From NCBI GenBank assembly GCA_029891385.1, contig CM057230.1, forward strand, positions 20,402,847 through 20,466,846: 64,000 nucleotides of DNA, written 5' to 3'. Each line of letters starts with the position of its first letter. The stretch's first letter is position 1. The stretch comes from Erythroxylum novogranatense (Eukaryota; Streptophyta; Magnoliopsida; Malpighiales; Erythroxylaceae). The notes under the pieces were generated by a model. That model searched no databases. It had not been told where the DNA came from and was given only the letters and a program-made list of their open reading frames with translations. Shown here in pieces: positions 48,878 to 60,248 of this stretch. The position numbers were made by a program, and so were the translations under genes.

Positions 48878-49061
48878 AGATCCGTCAACAACTGAAAAAG
48901 CAAAGAATGAGACGGCGCATCTTCCAGCACGCTCTTAAAATTCAATCAAACCCCAAACAAGGAAGATCCAAACAAAGAATCAAGAGGGAAAAGTGAAAAT
49001 CGCAGAAAAAGGTCAATCAGCTTGCAAGAGAATATTTCAGAGAAATTCACGCGCAACACGT

Positions 49062-49668
49062 GCCCCTATTACTTGATCAATGTATCAAGAGTTTTAAAAA
49101 TTTGTGTACTAAGAGAATGTATACAACATTAGTCAATACATTGGTCAAACAATTTGGCATATAAGTTGAATGTGCCAGATGTTGACCAGTGTCATTATTA
49201 CTAGATCTTATAATGACTAATTTTGTGTCCAGTTATGTTTTGAAGCTAGTATATATATAAATGCTTGGAATTTAATTGTTGGACATCGTTATGACAATAA
49301 AACATTTACAAGACTTTTGAGCATTTACAAGCATTTAAGAAGTGATTGAGAGTCCCTGAGCTTAAAGCGAGTAAGCAAGGTTCCTCTTTGTTAAGCAAAA
49401 ATTATTGTAAGAAGGTATATCTTCACCTAATTTAAAAAAGATATTAACGGAATCGTAAAAGATTTGTCGAATCATAAAAATCAATTCGCAACATCTCTTT
49501 CCTATAATCTTTACTTTATTTTCGATTGATTGATTAAGTTTAATTTAAATTTTATTGCATTTTTTCATTCAATTGGAAATTAATTATCTTTGTTAAGTTA
49601 CAAAATGTTTTCTTAAATTTATTAACACCTAATTCAAACCCTCTTAGGCACAATTTGGAACTTAAACA
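49062..49668 (+). repeat. Right part of the probable copia LTR
   Basis: It contains a TATA-like TATATATAAATG (49249-49260) and, near the end, AACACCTAATTCAAACCCTC and TCTTAGGCAC, close to the AATTCACCCCCCCTCTTAG motif that ends many SIRE/Tork copia LTRs. The suggested end is CTTAAACA at 49668. The rest is AT-rich. Confidence 0.4.
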
Positions 49669-50290
49669 ACTTATGTTCAGTGAAAAGATTACTTGGATGA
49701 GGTAGTAAATAACACACCTACCAATATGATCAATAGAAATCTTCATATGGGATCAAAAAGTAAATCATGAAAACAATAATAATATGACAAGCATACTAAA
49801 ATTTTGATATAAAAAATTCATATGTCAACTAATCCGTCAACAACACATCTAATGAAGATGGGAACTCTGTAGGCCACAATATTATATGCTAAAAGGTTGA
49901 ACATAGATACAAATAACAACAACAATATTCAGTGAGAGTCCCGCTGAAATGCAAGGTTAGGAAAAGTCTAATAGTACTCATGCTTACTCCTAAACATTAG
50001 AGAAACTGTTTCCGATAGATCCATACATAATGCAAAATAATAATAATACAAAATATCAATAAATACGTATAACTTAACATATAAAAATACGTAATACAAT
50101 ACCTATAGAACATGGTAAAGATTAACAATACAAGATAAAATACATAAATAAATACATAAACTAGGACAAAAAGAGATAATTAAAAGAACAAATCACACCA
50201 ACCATTGTGCTAAAGTAAATAGATTAATTAAGGAACGACATAGGCTAAATAACTATGAGAGAAGTACTACTTAATCAAAATATTAAGGCT
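49669..50290. other. AT-rich spacer
   Basis: No coding potential or element end was recognised. It contains runs of AATAC/ATAAATA-type simple sequence between 50025 and 50160. Confidence 0.5.
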
Positions 50291-51178
50291 ATAATGAGTC
50301 GAAGGAAAAAAGTTTAGAGGACTTAAGAAAACGATACAGACCTGTCTACATGAGATATTTTATCCGTATCCTAATATGTCAAAGTTTTCTACTATGGGCC
50401 ATATCCTTGGTAAGTTTCAACAAAGTCATATCATTCTTAATTACTTTACCTCAGTTCTTCTTAGGCCTCTTTTTTTTCCCTCTTACAATCTTTAAGTACT
50501 ATTTTCTAGCATTTTCTCACTAGAGCTTCAAAGTATCTCCTTTCAACATGTCTAAACCCTCTCATTAATATTGGCCATCTTAATTTGTCTCTTACCAAAA
50601 CATTCTTAACCTTATCTCTTCTAGTAAAATTACACGTCCAACAAAGCATCCTCATCTCCGCCACTATTAGCTTATGACTATGCACTTGTTTGATGGGCTA
50701 ACACTTTATCACATATAGTATAGTTGACCTAATCACTAAATGATACAATTTACCTTTGAGCCTAAGTGATATCTTCTTGTCACACAAAACTCCTGATACA
50801 CTTTTCCATTTAAACCATCCTGATATGATATGATCTCTCCATTACTTTGAATGATATACCTTAGGTACTTAAAACACTCTTTCTAAGGTATAACTTCTAA
50901 ACCAATCTTTACCTCCACATCGAAATCCACCCTATGGCTTGAAAAAATTAACTCTAAGTACTCAGTCTTAGTTCTGTTTAATTTAAAACCCCTCGACTCT
51001 AATGTATCCTTTCGATGTTCTAGCTTAATATTGACACCCTCTTTTGTCTCATCTACTAAGATAATATTATCAGCAAACAACATACACCAAGGCACATCCT
51101 TTTGAATATTCTTGGTGAGCTCATCCATCACTACTACAAACAGAAAAAGGCTCAATAAGGAACCTTGGTGTAGCCTAA
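50291..51178 (-). pseudogene. RTE-type LINE, 3' end of reverse transcriptase
   Basis: From 51178 the minus strand reads GLHQGSLLSLFLFVVVMDELT, CMLFADNIILVDETKEGVN (catalytic FADD decayed to FADN), then RGFKLNRTKTEYLE. With frame changes it continues WFKWKSVSGVLCDKKISLRL, KGKLYHLVIRSTILY, LIVAEMRMLCW and TRRDKVKN. The C-terminal tail (VIKNDMTLLKLTKDMAHSRK, assembled over two frames) reaches about 50330. This motif series is typical of plant RTE elements. The 5' part is missing: the CACTA terminus at 51179 begins immediately upstream of GLHQGS. Confidence 0.8.
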
Positions 51179-51189
51179 CACTACAAGAA

Positions 51190-51540
51190 ATCAGTGTTTT
51201 ACCGACGGAAATTACCGTCGGTAAACACGAGATATCCGTTGGTGAAATTAATCACCGACGGAATTTGGTGGAGCAAAATTCGGTCGGTGAACTGCCCGAA
51301 GCTAAAAATACCGATGGACATTTTCCGTCGCAATGTTACGATGGAATTACCGACCGAAATATTATTGTCGGTATTTATTTAACGACGAAATGGTAAGTAC
51401 AATTCCGTCGGAGAAATATTGCTACGGTCATTCAGTCCGTCGGTGATGCAAAGTTATCTTCAACGACATTTTTCAACGGTATGTTATATCGTCGGTAACT
51501 AGGGTAACTTTTCCGACCGATAATTGACCGTCGGTAATGA
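51190..51540. repeat. CACTA subterminal repeat array
   Basis: More than a dozen copies of CCGACGG, CCGTCGG, CGGTCGG or one-base variants occur in both orientations, often as inverted pairs such as ACCGACGGAAATTACCGTCGG. In En/Spm elements such subterminal motifs are the binding sites of the element's small protein. Confidence 0.8.
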
Positions 51541-51974
51541 CTGATTTTTTTTTTGCTTTTTGTTTTTATAATAATGATTATATTATATATTCACTTTATT
51601 AATTTGTGTTGCGTTAGATTAATGAATAATGAGAAAATTAATAATTAATAAAATATAAAAAGAGATTAATTTAATTATTAAAAAAAAGAAATAACAAATC
51701 TCTTATGTTTTTTAATTGAAAACACATGACAATGTTATGGTAATTATTGTCGTAATGATCATGGTTGCTCTGAACTGTTTCCCCCCCTCTTTAACATTTC
51801 CATCTCCTGCCTAAGCTTAGCCATCTCCTCCGCATGCTGTTTGTCCTTGGCCATCTGCTCCATCTCTGCTCTCATCTTAGTCAGCCGCTCCATCTCCTCT
51901 CTCATCTTAGCTGCTTGTTCCATCTGCTCCAGCGATTCTTTGATCTTTGAAACCTGCTGCAGCTCCGCTCTAAG

Positions 51975-53598
51975 TTATTCTTTCATCTGCAGACTAATCT
52001 CCTCCCTCACCTTAGCTATGTCCTCCATATGCCGGTGATGTTGAGTAACCAGCTGCTCGTTTTGATTAGCTATCTGTTCCCTTAATGAGTCCACTATAGC
52101 CCGGAGCTCCGATACATCATGAGATTGAGATGGCCGAGCAGATGCTGCTGTACTAGAAAGGAAAGAGCGCGAATAACAGGTGTTTGCATATGAGCCCAGG
52201 CTGAATATTCTTCCACGACGGTCCCAACCACCCACGACATCAAGATATGTCTGAGTCTCGTCCACAGGTTGTTCCTCCTGAGATTGTCGCTGGAGATTTT
52301 CTTGTATTTGATCCTATTAGGAAACAATCTTTACATTAGTAAATAAGGTATAATTGTTAAGAAATTATTAAAATATGTTAATTTCACTGACATTCACTTC
52401 TCTACATCGACTGTTGATGAAGGTGACACCATCATGTTTCTTCGTGTGGGTGTGCACAAATACCTGCATAGGTGTAGGCTTCGTGTCTAATGCCTTTTCC
52501 TAGACGTATAACTTAAATTGTCAGATGTTAACTAGTATTTAAAAAAATTTTGCCAGAGTTTCCTCTGTATATATGATATTTGCCCCCTGTTCAACAATGA
52601 AAATAACTTCACACAGCCATATGGCACCAGACATTTATATTATAATCACATTCAATAGAGCAAAGCAAGATATATGGAAAATTGACATGAAAAATTAGAT
52701 ACTTACTAGTCTATGTGCATGCTCGTTGTGGGTAATTGATCCTCCCGTATGCACTGCAAAACTCGGGCCCCCCAGCTCTCCACGTTTGTTGGCCGAATTA
52801 CGCTCAGATATGGACATCGCCGCAGGTGATGTCCAATATTCAGTCCAATGACTCCAAATTTCATCCGAAATATAACACGGACGTGTACCAACCTTGCTTA
52901 TTTGATTAATTAAGTCGCGATAACGTATGCGAGCTTTCTTTTCCCATTGTTTATACATGATGACGTCGAAACGAGAATCCCAGTAAAATTCTTTCTGAAA
53001 TAAGATGAGTAAGAATAACAAAAAGTTAAAATGTTGTATGAACATTATGAATATAAAGCAATGTAACAAGAAAATAACTATGATTTCTACCTCAAACTCT
53101 TGAAAGTATAATTGCTTTGTGGTGTCAGCTAAATTTTTCCACACATAACCCTCTGGTTCAATTCTTTGCTTGAACGAGGAAGTCATATTTCTTGAAATTG
53201 GTCCGATTTTAACCAACCTAACATGTAAAGTGATGTTATCCTATGTATATATTGGTAAAAGTCCATGTTGATAATAAGCAAATTGTGAAGTGCTTTGAGT
53301 TCACTTACTGGTCATTGATAATAGAAACAAACTTTCTTCCATCAGGTCCCTCAGCGCCAGGCTGACGGATGTCTCCTACTTCCGGTTCACAGGTGTTGGA
53401 CGATATATGTGTTGGGGAAAGGGATGGTGTAGGTTGAGCAGCAGTTGGTGATGCCTCAACTGCAACGCCCGGCACGAGAGGTGGAGAAGGTGAGTCAGTA
53501 GGTGCGGTTGATTGTGACGAACCACCTTCACTGTAAGTTCCCCCCAACATGGCGCGAAACCTGGGTGGCATGACCTCACATTGTCTCTTCGGTCCCAT
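51975..53598 (-). CDS. CACTA Transposase_24 (Ptta/En/Spm) gene, five predicted exons
   Basis: The ATG at 53598 starts MGPKRQCEVMPPRFRAMLG. Predicted exons: 53598-53309, 53217-53091, 52994-52707, 52499-52392, 52313-51975; each junction is GT-AG and the phases join. The Pro/Ser-rich N-terminus leads to QRIEPEGYVWKNLADTTK, FYWDSRFDVIMYKQW, ARIRYRDLINQI and EIWSHWTEYWTSPAA. The family signature VFVHTHTKKHDGVTFINSR follows, then a helical tail (SELRAIVDSLREQIANQNEQL). A TAA at 51977-51975 stops it, yet the same frame stays open for some 85 further codons of coiled coil (LRAELQQVSKIKE), so this stop may be premature. Members of this family are thought to act as the accessory DNA-binding protein of CACTA elements. 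It may still be expressible. Confidence 0.65.
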
Positions 53599-53850
53599 TC
53601 TTTTCCTGAAATTCAATTTCGCACAATTCTCTACATGTACAACTAATAATTTGAAAACAATATCAAACACAACACATATAGAAGAAACTATGGCAATAAA
53701 TGAAGGTTAACAAATTGTTATCAACCATAAATGAACGTTAACACTAATATCAAATATGCACTATTTAACCTTGTCTTATAGATACAATAATAAATCAACG
53801 TGAAAGCAAAGTGTAATTATGTCTGGTAGTACAAAAGCACATTGATCGAT

Positions 53851-54300
53851 TCAATTTTTTTGATTCCATATAACATGGGTGTCGGTAAAGGTGAAAGAGT
53901 CCCCAATGTCTAGGTTCCCGAGAAGGGTTCTCGCACGTTCAAACGCACCAATGGAAACAGTGAAACTTCGTCCACCTGCTGTGCGTTGTTGATCACATTC
54001 TTGCAATAACATTGCAGCTATGTCTATATTTGTTGAGGAAACAGTAAATGAGTGCCCAGTCTTAGAATGGAAGACTTCTTCTCCGGATGAACTAGTAACA
54101 GGAACAAATCTACCTAAAACGTAATCAGTGAAGAAATGTTGAAACCGTGATATGAACAAACCATATAAGTAATGAAAACTGTGAGGTTTGCGGTATAGTA
54201 GAGGAGTTGACAATACCCGATCTTCCTATTTCGTTATAAGCTGGCGTGACATTGCAGTCACCTTTATCGACATACATGTCCTCTTTGAGTTTATAGGAAG
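53851..54300 (-). CDS. Unrecognised spliced reading frame inside the CACTA element
   Basis: I do not recognise this protein. A 363-base open frame ends at TGA 53853-53851. Splice signals suggest an exon from 54113 (after the acceptor TTACGTTTTAG) to 53851 reading GRFVPVTSSSGEEVFHS, then TVSSTNIDIAAMLLQECDQQ, SFTVSIGAFERARTLLGN and FTFTDTHVIW. An upstream exon at 54300-54217 (acceptor TGTTTAAG, donor CGG|GTATTG) joins it in phase (KLKEDMYVDKGDCNVTPAYN). A further open stretch at about 54590-54425 (GMSTWRLVPDGNNSFRW) may be another exon, but its phase does not fit simply. It lies between the DUF4216 end of TNP2 and the Transposase_24 gene, on their strand. It could be a captured host gene fragment, an accessory CACTA exon or chance. 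Confidence 0.35.
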
Positions 54301-54662
54301 CTTAAACATGTAAGATTGACAATAAAATGAGAATATATTTGATAACTTTAATAAATGTTATTAGAGGTTCAAAACACGAAAATAGTCAACGCGCAAATCA
54401 TACTAAAAACATTCAAGTAACAGATCGGTCATCGATGGCAAACGATTGGTATTATAAGATGGAGCGAGATTTGAAGTAGTTTTGCTTCCATGGGATGAGA
54501 CAATTTTGCCACATTCCTCCCAACGGAAAGAATTGTTGCCGTCCGGAACCAATCGCCATGTCGACATTCCTTTCCAAAGAAATGCAGTGAAAGCCCAAAC
54601 ATAATATAATTTAATGAAAAAAGGTTACCATTTAAGTTCAAATATGCAATTACAAACACAAG

Positions 54663-57600
54663 TCATTCGCTATCAACACTTAAAGGTAAATTACAATCAT
54701 CTTCTTCTTTAGAAGAATAAGAATCAAATTTTGGCTCCTCGTTGGATCGCATACCCTCGTCATCCTCTCTGGATGAAATAGTAGCAAATTCGTTTGATGG
54801 ATCGTTCAAAGGTTCATTATCGTCAAACGTAACAGATGCATTGATAAATGTCACATCTTCCTGAAACACCTCACTTTCAAGACTATGCTCTCCTCTTCTA
54901 TGTGACTCGTAAACACCTCTAGGTTTAACTTTGCAAACCGCTAACCAATCTGCCTTATCTCGTCGTAAGCTCAGAAAAGGGATGTAACAAACCTGCTTAG
55001 CTTGTACAGCCAAGACGAAAGGTTCAAATTGACGCAATCTTCTTCGGTTATTGATTTCAACTAAATTGTATTGTGTATGCACCTTTACTCCAACATTTGG
55101 TGTCGGGTCATACCATTCACATTTAAATATCACACATTGCTTAACTGGCAGTGCAGGGTATTCAACTTCCAGTATTTCTATAATTTTTTCATAGTAATCC
55201 ATTGTTTCTCCCTGTATTGCAACCCCACTGTTTATTGTTGACATGTTATGTCCATGACATTCTGTATGATATTTGTACCCATTAATGAAATACACCGGGT
55301 ACGATTTAACAGTTCATAGAGGTCCCTTTGCAATATCAGCAATCATCTTGTTCTCGATTGGATTGTCTAAAGCCTAAAAAAAAAAATTGGCATCGGAAGG
55401 CATTTAGTTTCATGAAAAAAGTAAAATATAACTTCAAATTATAATGAAGATGCATTGTAAGTGAGAACTTACATATCTCTCAAACCATCGAGGGAAGTGT
55501 TTCCCAACTTCTTTATTTAAATCATCTTCGGTCATACCCGACATTATCTCCTGTAATAATGTCTCGTACAATCTAAATACAGAATGACTATTTTAAGGGA
55601 TGAAGATGACAGAAACGTAAATACTAAAATATTCATGTGCAACTTACTGCATGAAAGGCAAAAGCTCTTCACAGTTCAATACAATATAACCATGTGCAGC
55701 CTCGATCTCTTCCTCAGTTAACATTCTTCTTGTCGCAAGCCCAGATGTTCGTCCAGAATATGAAAAGATGGACAAGTTTCCATCCGCATGAATTGTTCGT
55801 CCACCATCGTCATTACGAGAAACTTTTCTATCTCTTGTGTTCACATGTGGCTCAAAATAATACCCACAAAACGTACTCGCTTCCTCCACTAAATAGGCAT
55901 TACATATGGAACCTTTAACTCTAGCTTTGTTTTAACATTTTTTTAAGTGATGCAAATACCTACAGGAACCAAATTACTTATTAGAACACATTTCACAAAG
56001 CTTCTAACTGGAACACGGTAAGTAACATTTTTCTACTTACCGCTCAAATGGATACATCCATCGATATTGAACTGGACCGGTAAGTTTTGCCTCGTGCGCT
56101 AAATGCACAGGTAGATGCTCCATACAGTCAAAGAAGCTAAGAAGAAAAATGCCTTCTAATTTACACAAAATTACGGGAATTTCATGTTCTAGTTTTTCCA
56201 TCTCACCAATGTTGATTTCAACTGAGGTTAAGCTTTTAAAAAACAAACTTAACTATGTTATAACTTCCCATACCTTAGAAGGTAACAACTCTCGGAATGC
56301 AATTGGGATAAGCCTTTGCATAAATACATGAGAATCATGACTTTTCATCCCAAATAATTTGTACTTTTTTAGATCCACACACCTAGCCAAGTTTGAAACA
56401 TATCCATCAGGAAACTTAACACTTTTCAACCATTCACATATAACCTCCTTCTGTCTCCTGTCCAAAGTGTAACATGCTTTTGGGTATTTACCTGTGCGAA
56501 GATCTTTATGTAACTCATTTCTTTTGCAAAAAAATTGCAAATCAGCTCGTGATTTTGCATTGTCTTTTGTCCTCCCCTCAATGTTCATTATGGTATTGAA
56601 CAAGTTGTCAAAGATATTTTTTTCAATGTACATCACATCTAGATTATGACGAATCAAATTCGTTTTTCAATATGGTAAATCCCAAAAAATACTTCGTTTC
56701 CGCCAACCAAAGTTCTGACTAATGGTTGAATTAACATCATCGGCCTCTAATTCTGTCACTTTCAGCAACCCTAATTCTTCAATTTCTTGCAAGACCTCTT
56801 CACCGGATGTTATCGGAGGTGGCGGGCTGTGAACCGTCCGATTTTTTCTAAATTTATATTTATTACGCCTAAACGGATGATCTGCAGGTAGAAATTTCTT
56901 GTGATTGTCAAACCAACATATTTTCCCTCCATTAGGCAGATAAAACGCATCAGAATCATTGCGACAATAAGGACAAGCCAACGTCCCAGCAGTTGACCAT
57001 CCAGATAACCTGGCAAATGCTGGAAAGTCACTAATTGTCCACATCAAAGCTGCTCTCAGCAAAAAATTATGTTTCTTAGATACATCATAAGTTTGAACAC
57101 CATATTCCCAAAGGTGTTGCAATTCAGCTATCAATGGTTGTAAGAACACATCTATTTTTTGCTTCGGATTTTTTGGACCTGGGACAATCACAGTCAAGAA
57201 CATATATGCCGCTTTCATACACATCCAAGAAGGCAAATTATAAGGAGTTATGATAATTGACCACGAAGAATATTGCTATCCAGATTGACCAAATGGTTGA
57301 AATCCATCTGTTGACAAACCCAACCGAACATGTCGACTGTCAACCGCAAATTCCACATGCCTGTCATTAAAATGTTTCCATGCCAACCCATCTGATGGAT
57401 GAGTCATTACTCAATCTTCCTATTCGTGTTCAGCATGCCATCTCATGTGAGACGCAGTCACACCAGAAGCATAAAGCCTTTGCAACCTAGGAGTGAGAGG
57501 AAAATAATACATTCGCTTCCAACGAACTAATTTCTGTTTCGTAGAACGTGTTCTGGCCTTAAACCTAGGTTGATCACAAAATTTGCACTGTTTTAAGTTA

Positions 57601-58338
57601 ATATCGCCTCCCCAATACAGCATACATTCCAATCGACAACAATCAATTTTTTCCACGGGCAACCCAAGACCACGAATAAGTTTCTTCATGTTGTAAAAAC
57701 TATCAACCATTGTATGATCAGCTGGCAATGATTTGTTGTACCACTTAAGAATTTTATCAAAACTGCGATCTGAAATATGACCTTCACTTTTTATGTTCAA
57801 TATGCGAGCGATTGATGACAACTGAGTCATTGTCTCACAATTTGGCCAGAATTCTCGATCTGTTGACTGTAGTAAGTCGAAGAATTGTTTTGTCAGTTGG
57901 TTAGGTTCTTCGTCAACATTGTCCCTATTTGTCTCAAATGTATGACCGAGTCCATCGTGCACCATTTGCCTGTAAGAGTTTTCCGGCCCATCACCAAAAT
58001 GTCTTCCATATCCATCCTCAACGTCTTTCTCATTTAAGTTCATAGTCGTAGGTTCTTCAATTCTCCTTGAAGTCTAGCAACCAAGGGTTCCCATGTCAGT
58101 CCATCAAAATAGTTCTAACAAACCCTTTTCTCAACAAATGCAACTGAACTTCATCAACCAACAGGAAACATTTGTGCTTGCACTTTTTACATGGACATCT
58201 GATCTTTGGCCCATCCATATATGCACGTTGCGAACAAGCATAATGAATGAACGCATCAACTCCCACAACAAATTCAAGATTAATGAAACCATCGCCGGTT
58301 AAACGTCTATACATCCAAGATCTATCGTTGGAACTCAT
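54663..58338 (-). pseudogene. CACTA TNP2-type transposase, broken
   Basis: From ATG 58338 the transposase-associated domain reads SSNDRSWMYRRLTG, then CPCKKCKHK. After a stop and frameshift (58096-58045) the TNP2 core follows: FDKILKWYNKSLPADHTMVD, CMLYWGG, CKFCDQPRFK, RLQRLYAS. Stops near 57420, then ITPYNLPSWMCMK, FLTVIVPGPKNPKQKIDVFL and LSGWSTAGTLACPYC. Beyond a TGA at 56669-56667 are IRHNLDVMYIEKNIFDNL and the DUF4218 part (CVDLKKYKLFGMKSHDSHVFMQ, ending YRWMYPFER). Two spliced exons follow, then a DUF4216-like domain (FINGYKYHTE, CVIFKCEWYDPTPNVGVKVH), ending at 54663 after an acidic tail. Several stops replace conserved Trp codons, as expected from C-to-T decay. It would cut and paste the element; this copy is unlikely to work. 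Confidence 0.88.
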
Positions 58339-60140
58339 AACTGGAGAGTTGTTATTCTACAAGATCAAATCCAAAGTTATGTATCTAAGTTAGGCACATA
58401 TCTACAAACCAAGTCATAACAGACATGTGTTATAACATGAGTCCCTAACGTTTCATGTCGGAGCTAAGCTACGGAAATATTTATACTCTGAACACGACAT
58501 ATATGATCGTAGATATATATGTAATCACATTGTGGTTGACCACAATGTGATGTTCAATGGATATTCAATATGAATCAGACAATAAATTTTGTAACGAAAG
58601 CATAACCACTTACCGAAATTGAAATGCGAAGAAATGTTCCTGAAAGATGATAGAACGGGCAATGTAGAAAGATACGGGTGATGAAGATGATAGCGCTGCA
58701 ATGAAACCCTACAATACAATCTGTCAAAACTTGATTGGACATATTTTACGTAAGGCATGACATAGCATACTTAATGCTAAACATTTATCATCCTCACATA
58801 ATTACACTAACGCGCTCATGTTCTAATTTAAGCTCTTGCAATAGGACAAGGATCCTATTGAAATTTCGGTAGCATTTCTCCTATAATTCGGACACCCCCT
58901 TAAAAAATAAGGGTCCCCTGAAAAAGAAACACACTTCTATCTTAACCAGTAATCACACCTCAAATTCACTATCCGTCCAACATGTGCGTTTTCAAGTTTC
59001 ACGCCTTTGCAGGACATCAATAAACGGTTCAGGGACATGTAGTGGGAACAACATTTGCCAGATCATTAATCAAGTGATAAAATTACTAATTACAGCATAG
59101 GCACTAACCGTAATTTAAATGCGGATAAATGTTCCTGCAGTACGACACGACCAATGCACAATGTCAGGGGCAATGAAGATGATAGATCTGCAATGAAATC
59201 CAACATTAAATTTCTTCAAACCGTTATTTTAAATTAACTATTACGCAAGGCATGATATATTATACTCAATGCATCTAGTTTATATGGAATGGACAATCCA
59301 AAAAAGGTTACAAGCTTTCATAAAAGATTCAAGGATTTATATGCAATGGAACTCATTTCAGTATTAAATGTCTGACTCAAGTTGTAAATGTTAATTATAT
59401 ACAAATTACATATGAAGGACCGTAAACTAACTTACACAATTTAAAGCCTTCAAAATGACTTAATAAGGTAAGTTAATAAAAATTAGATTATTACACCTTT
59501 TTAAGTTACGGTGAATGTTAACTAGAAGACATCAAATAAAATTTCAGGAACATGTCATACTCAATGCACGACATTTATCATCCTCACAAACTTAAACCAT
59601 CAACTAATATCCTAAATGATTTTCATAATTGTAAGTCACTTCCAAAATAAGATTAGAAGTTAAAACTAATGAGCTCATGTTCTCATTTAACCATTTAACC
59701 ATCATGTACTACGATGATCCTATTGAAATTTCGGCAGCACTTCCCCTATAATTTGGACATCCCCCTTATGATATAAGGGTCCCCCTGCAATTAACAAACA
59801 ATTCTATCTCAACCAGTAATCACAACGCAAATTACCTCTTCATACTACATGTATGTTGTCAACTTTCACATCATGCAACTCATCACATACACGATTAAGG
59901 GACATGCTATGGGAAGTTCATGTACACCCACATGAATCAAGAGCATATAACAACAAAAGAAAAGCGGTTAAGCAATGACCTCAATCGAAATGCAGAGAAG
60001 TGCTGCTGAAGTACGTTACTACAGATGAAGATGATCAAGCTGCAATGAAAACCAACATTAATAGTGTCATTCATTGCTCAATTGGAAAGCAAAATGAATA
60101 TTGCTTAAGATAGGATTAAGCAAGGTTTAAGGTTCAATTA
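58339..60140 (-). repeat. CACTA upstream region with alternating internal repeats
   Basis: Block A occurs at about 58612-58712, 59101-59207 and 59976-60060, recognised by GATGAAGATGATAG/C and CTGCAATGAAA. Block B occurs at about 58850-58990 and 59706-59850, recognised by GATCCTATTGAAATTTCGG and ATAAGGGTCCCC. The order is A-B-A-B-A. Between them a GCATGACATAGCATACTTAA-like segment also recurs. No protein is encoded. It lies upstream of the transposase start, where leader exons and promoter would be. Confidence 0.7.
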
Positions 60141-60248
60141 AATGCACAACCACTTTCGACGACGGTAACGCTATTTCGGTCGATATTTCCAAGATTGGCA
60201 AATTTCAATCTTCAATTTAAAGTGAAAATTGATACTTTTTGTAAAGTG

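Larger units (their letters stand above)
44211..49061 (-). mobile_element. L1-type LINE, nearly full length, inactive
   Basis: It is minus-oriented, with the poly(A) tail visible as a T-run at 44211-44220 on the plus strand and the 5' end placed at about 49060, where the ORF1 leader fades out. It has ORF1 (DUF4283 plus CCHC knuckle) and ORF2 (endonuclease, RT, zf-RVT), with an ATGA overlap of ORF1 stop and ORF2 start at 47698-47695. No RNase H domain follows. I see at least three stops and three frameshifts. A convincing target duplication was not located. Confidence 0.88.
51179..60248 (-). mobile_element. CACTA (En/Spm-like) DNA transposon; right end uncertain
   Basis: The left end is a textbook CACTA terminus, CACTACAAGAAATCAGTG, with TAA just outside (51176-51178). 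It is followed by a dense subterminal array of CCGACGG-type motifs. Both genes of an autonomous CACTA element lie inside on the minus strand: a TNP2 transposase and a Transposase_24-type gene. The right limit is a guess. Motifs GACGGTAA and CGGTCGAT occur at 60155-60183, and CTTTTTGTAAAGTG ending at 60248 could be a decayed inverted terminus. The following bases ATT do not match TAA, so the true end may be deleted or further right. Confidence 0.8.

Noticed and set aside
60231..60248. CTTTTTGTAAAGTG as the right CACTA terminus.
   Set aside because: Similarity to CACTACAAGAAA is poor and the flanking 3 bp do not match TAA; kept only as a provisional boundary.
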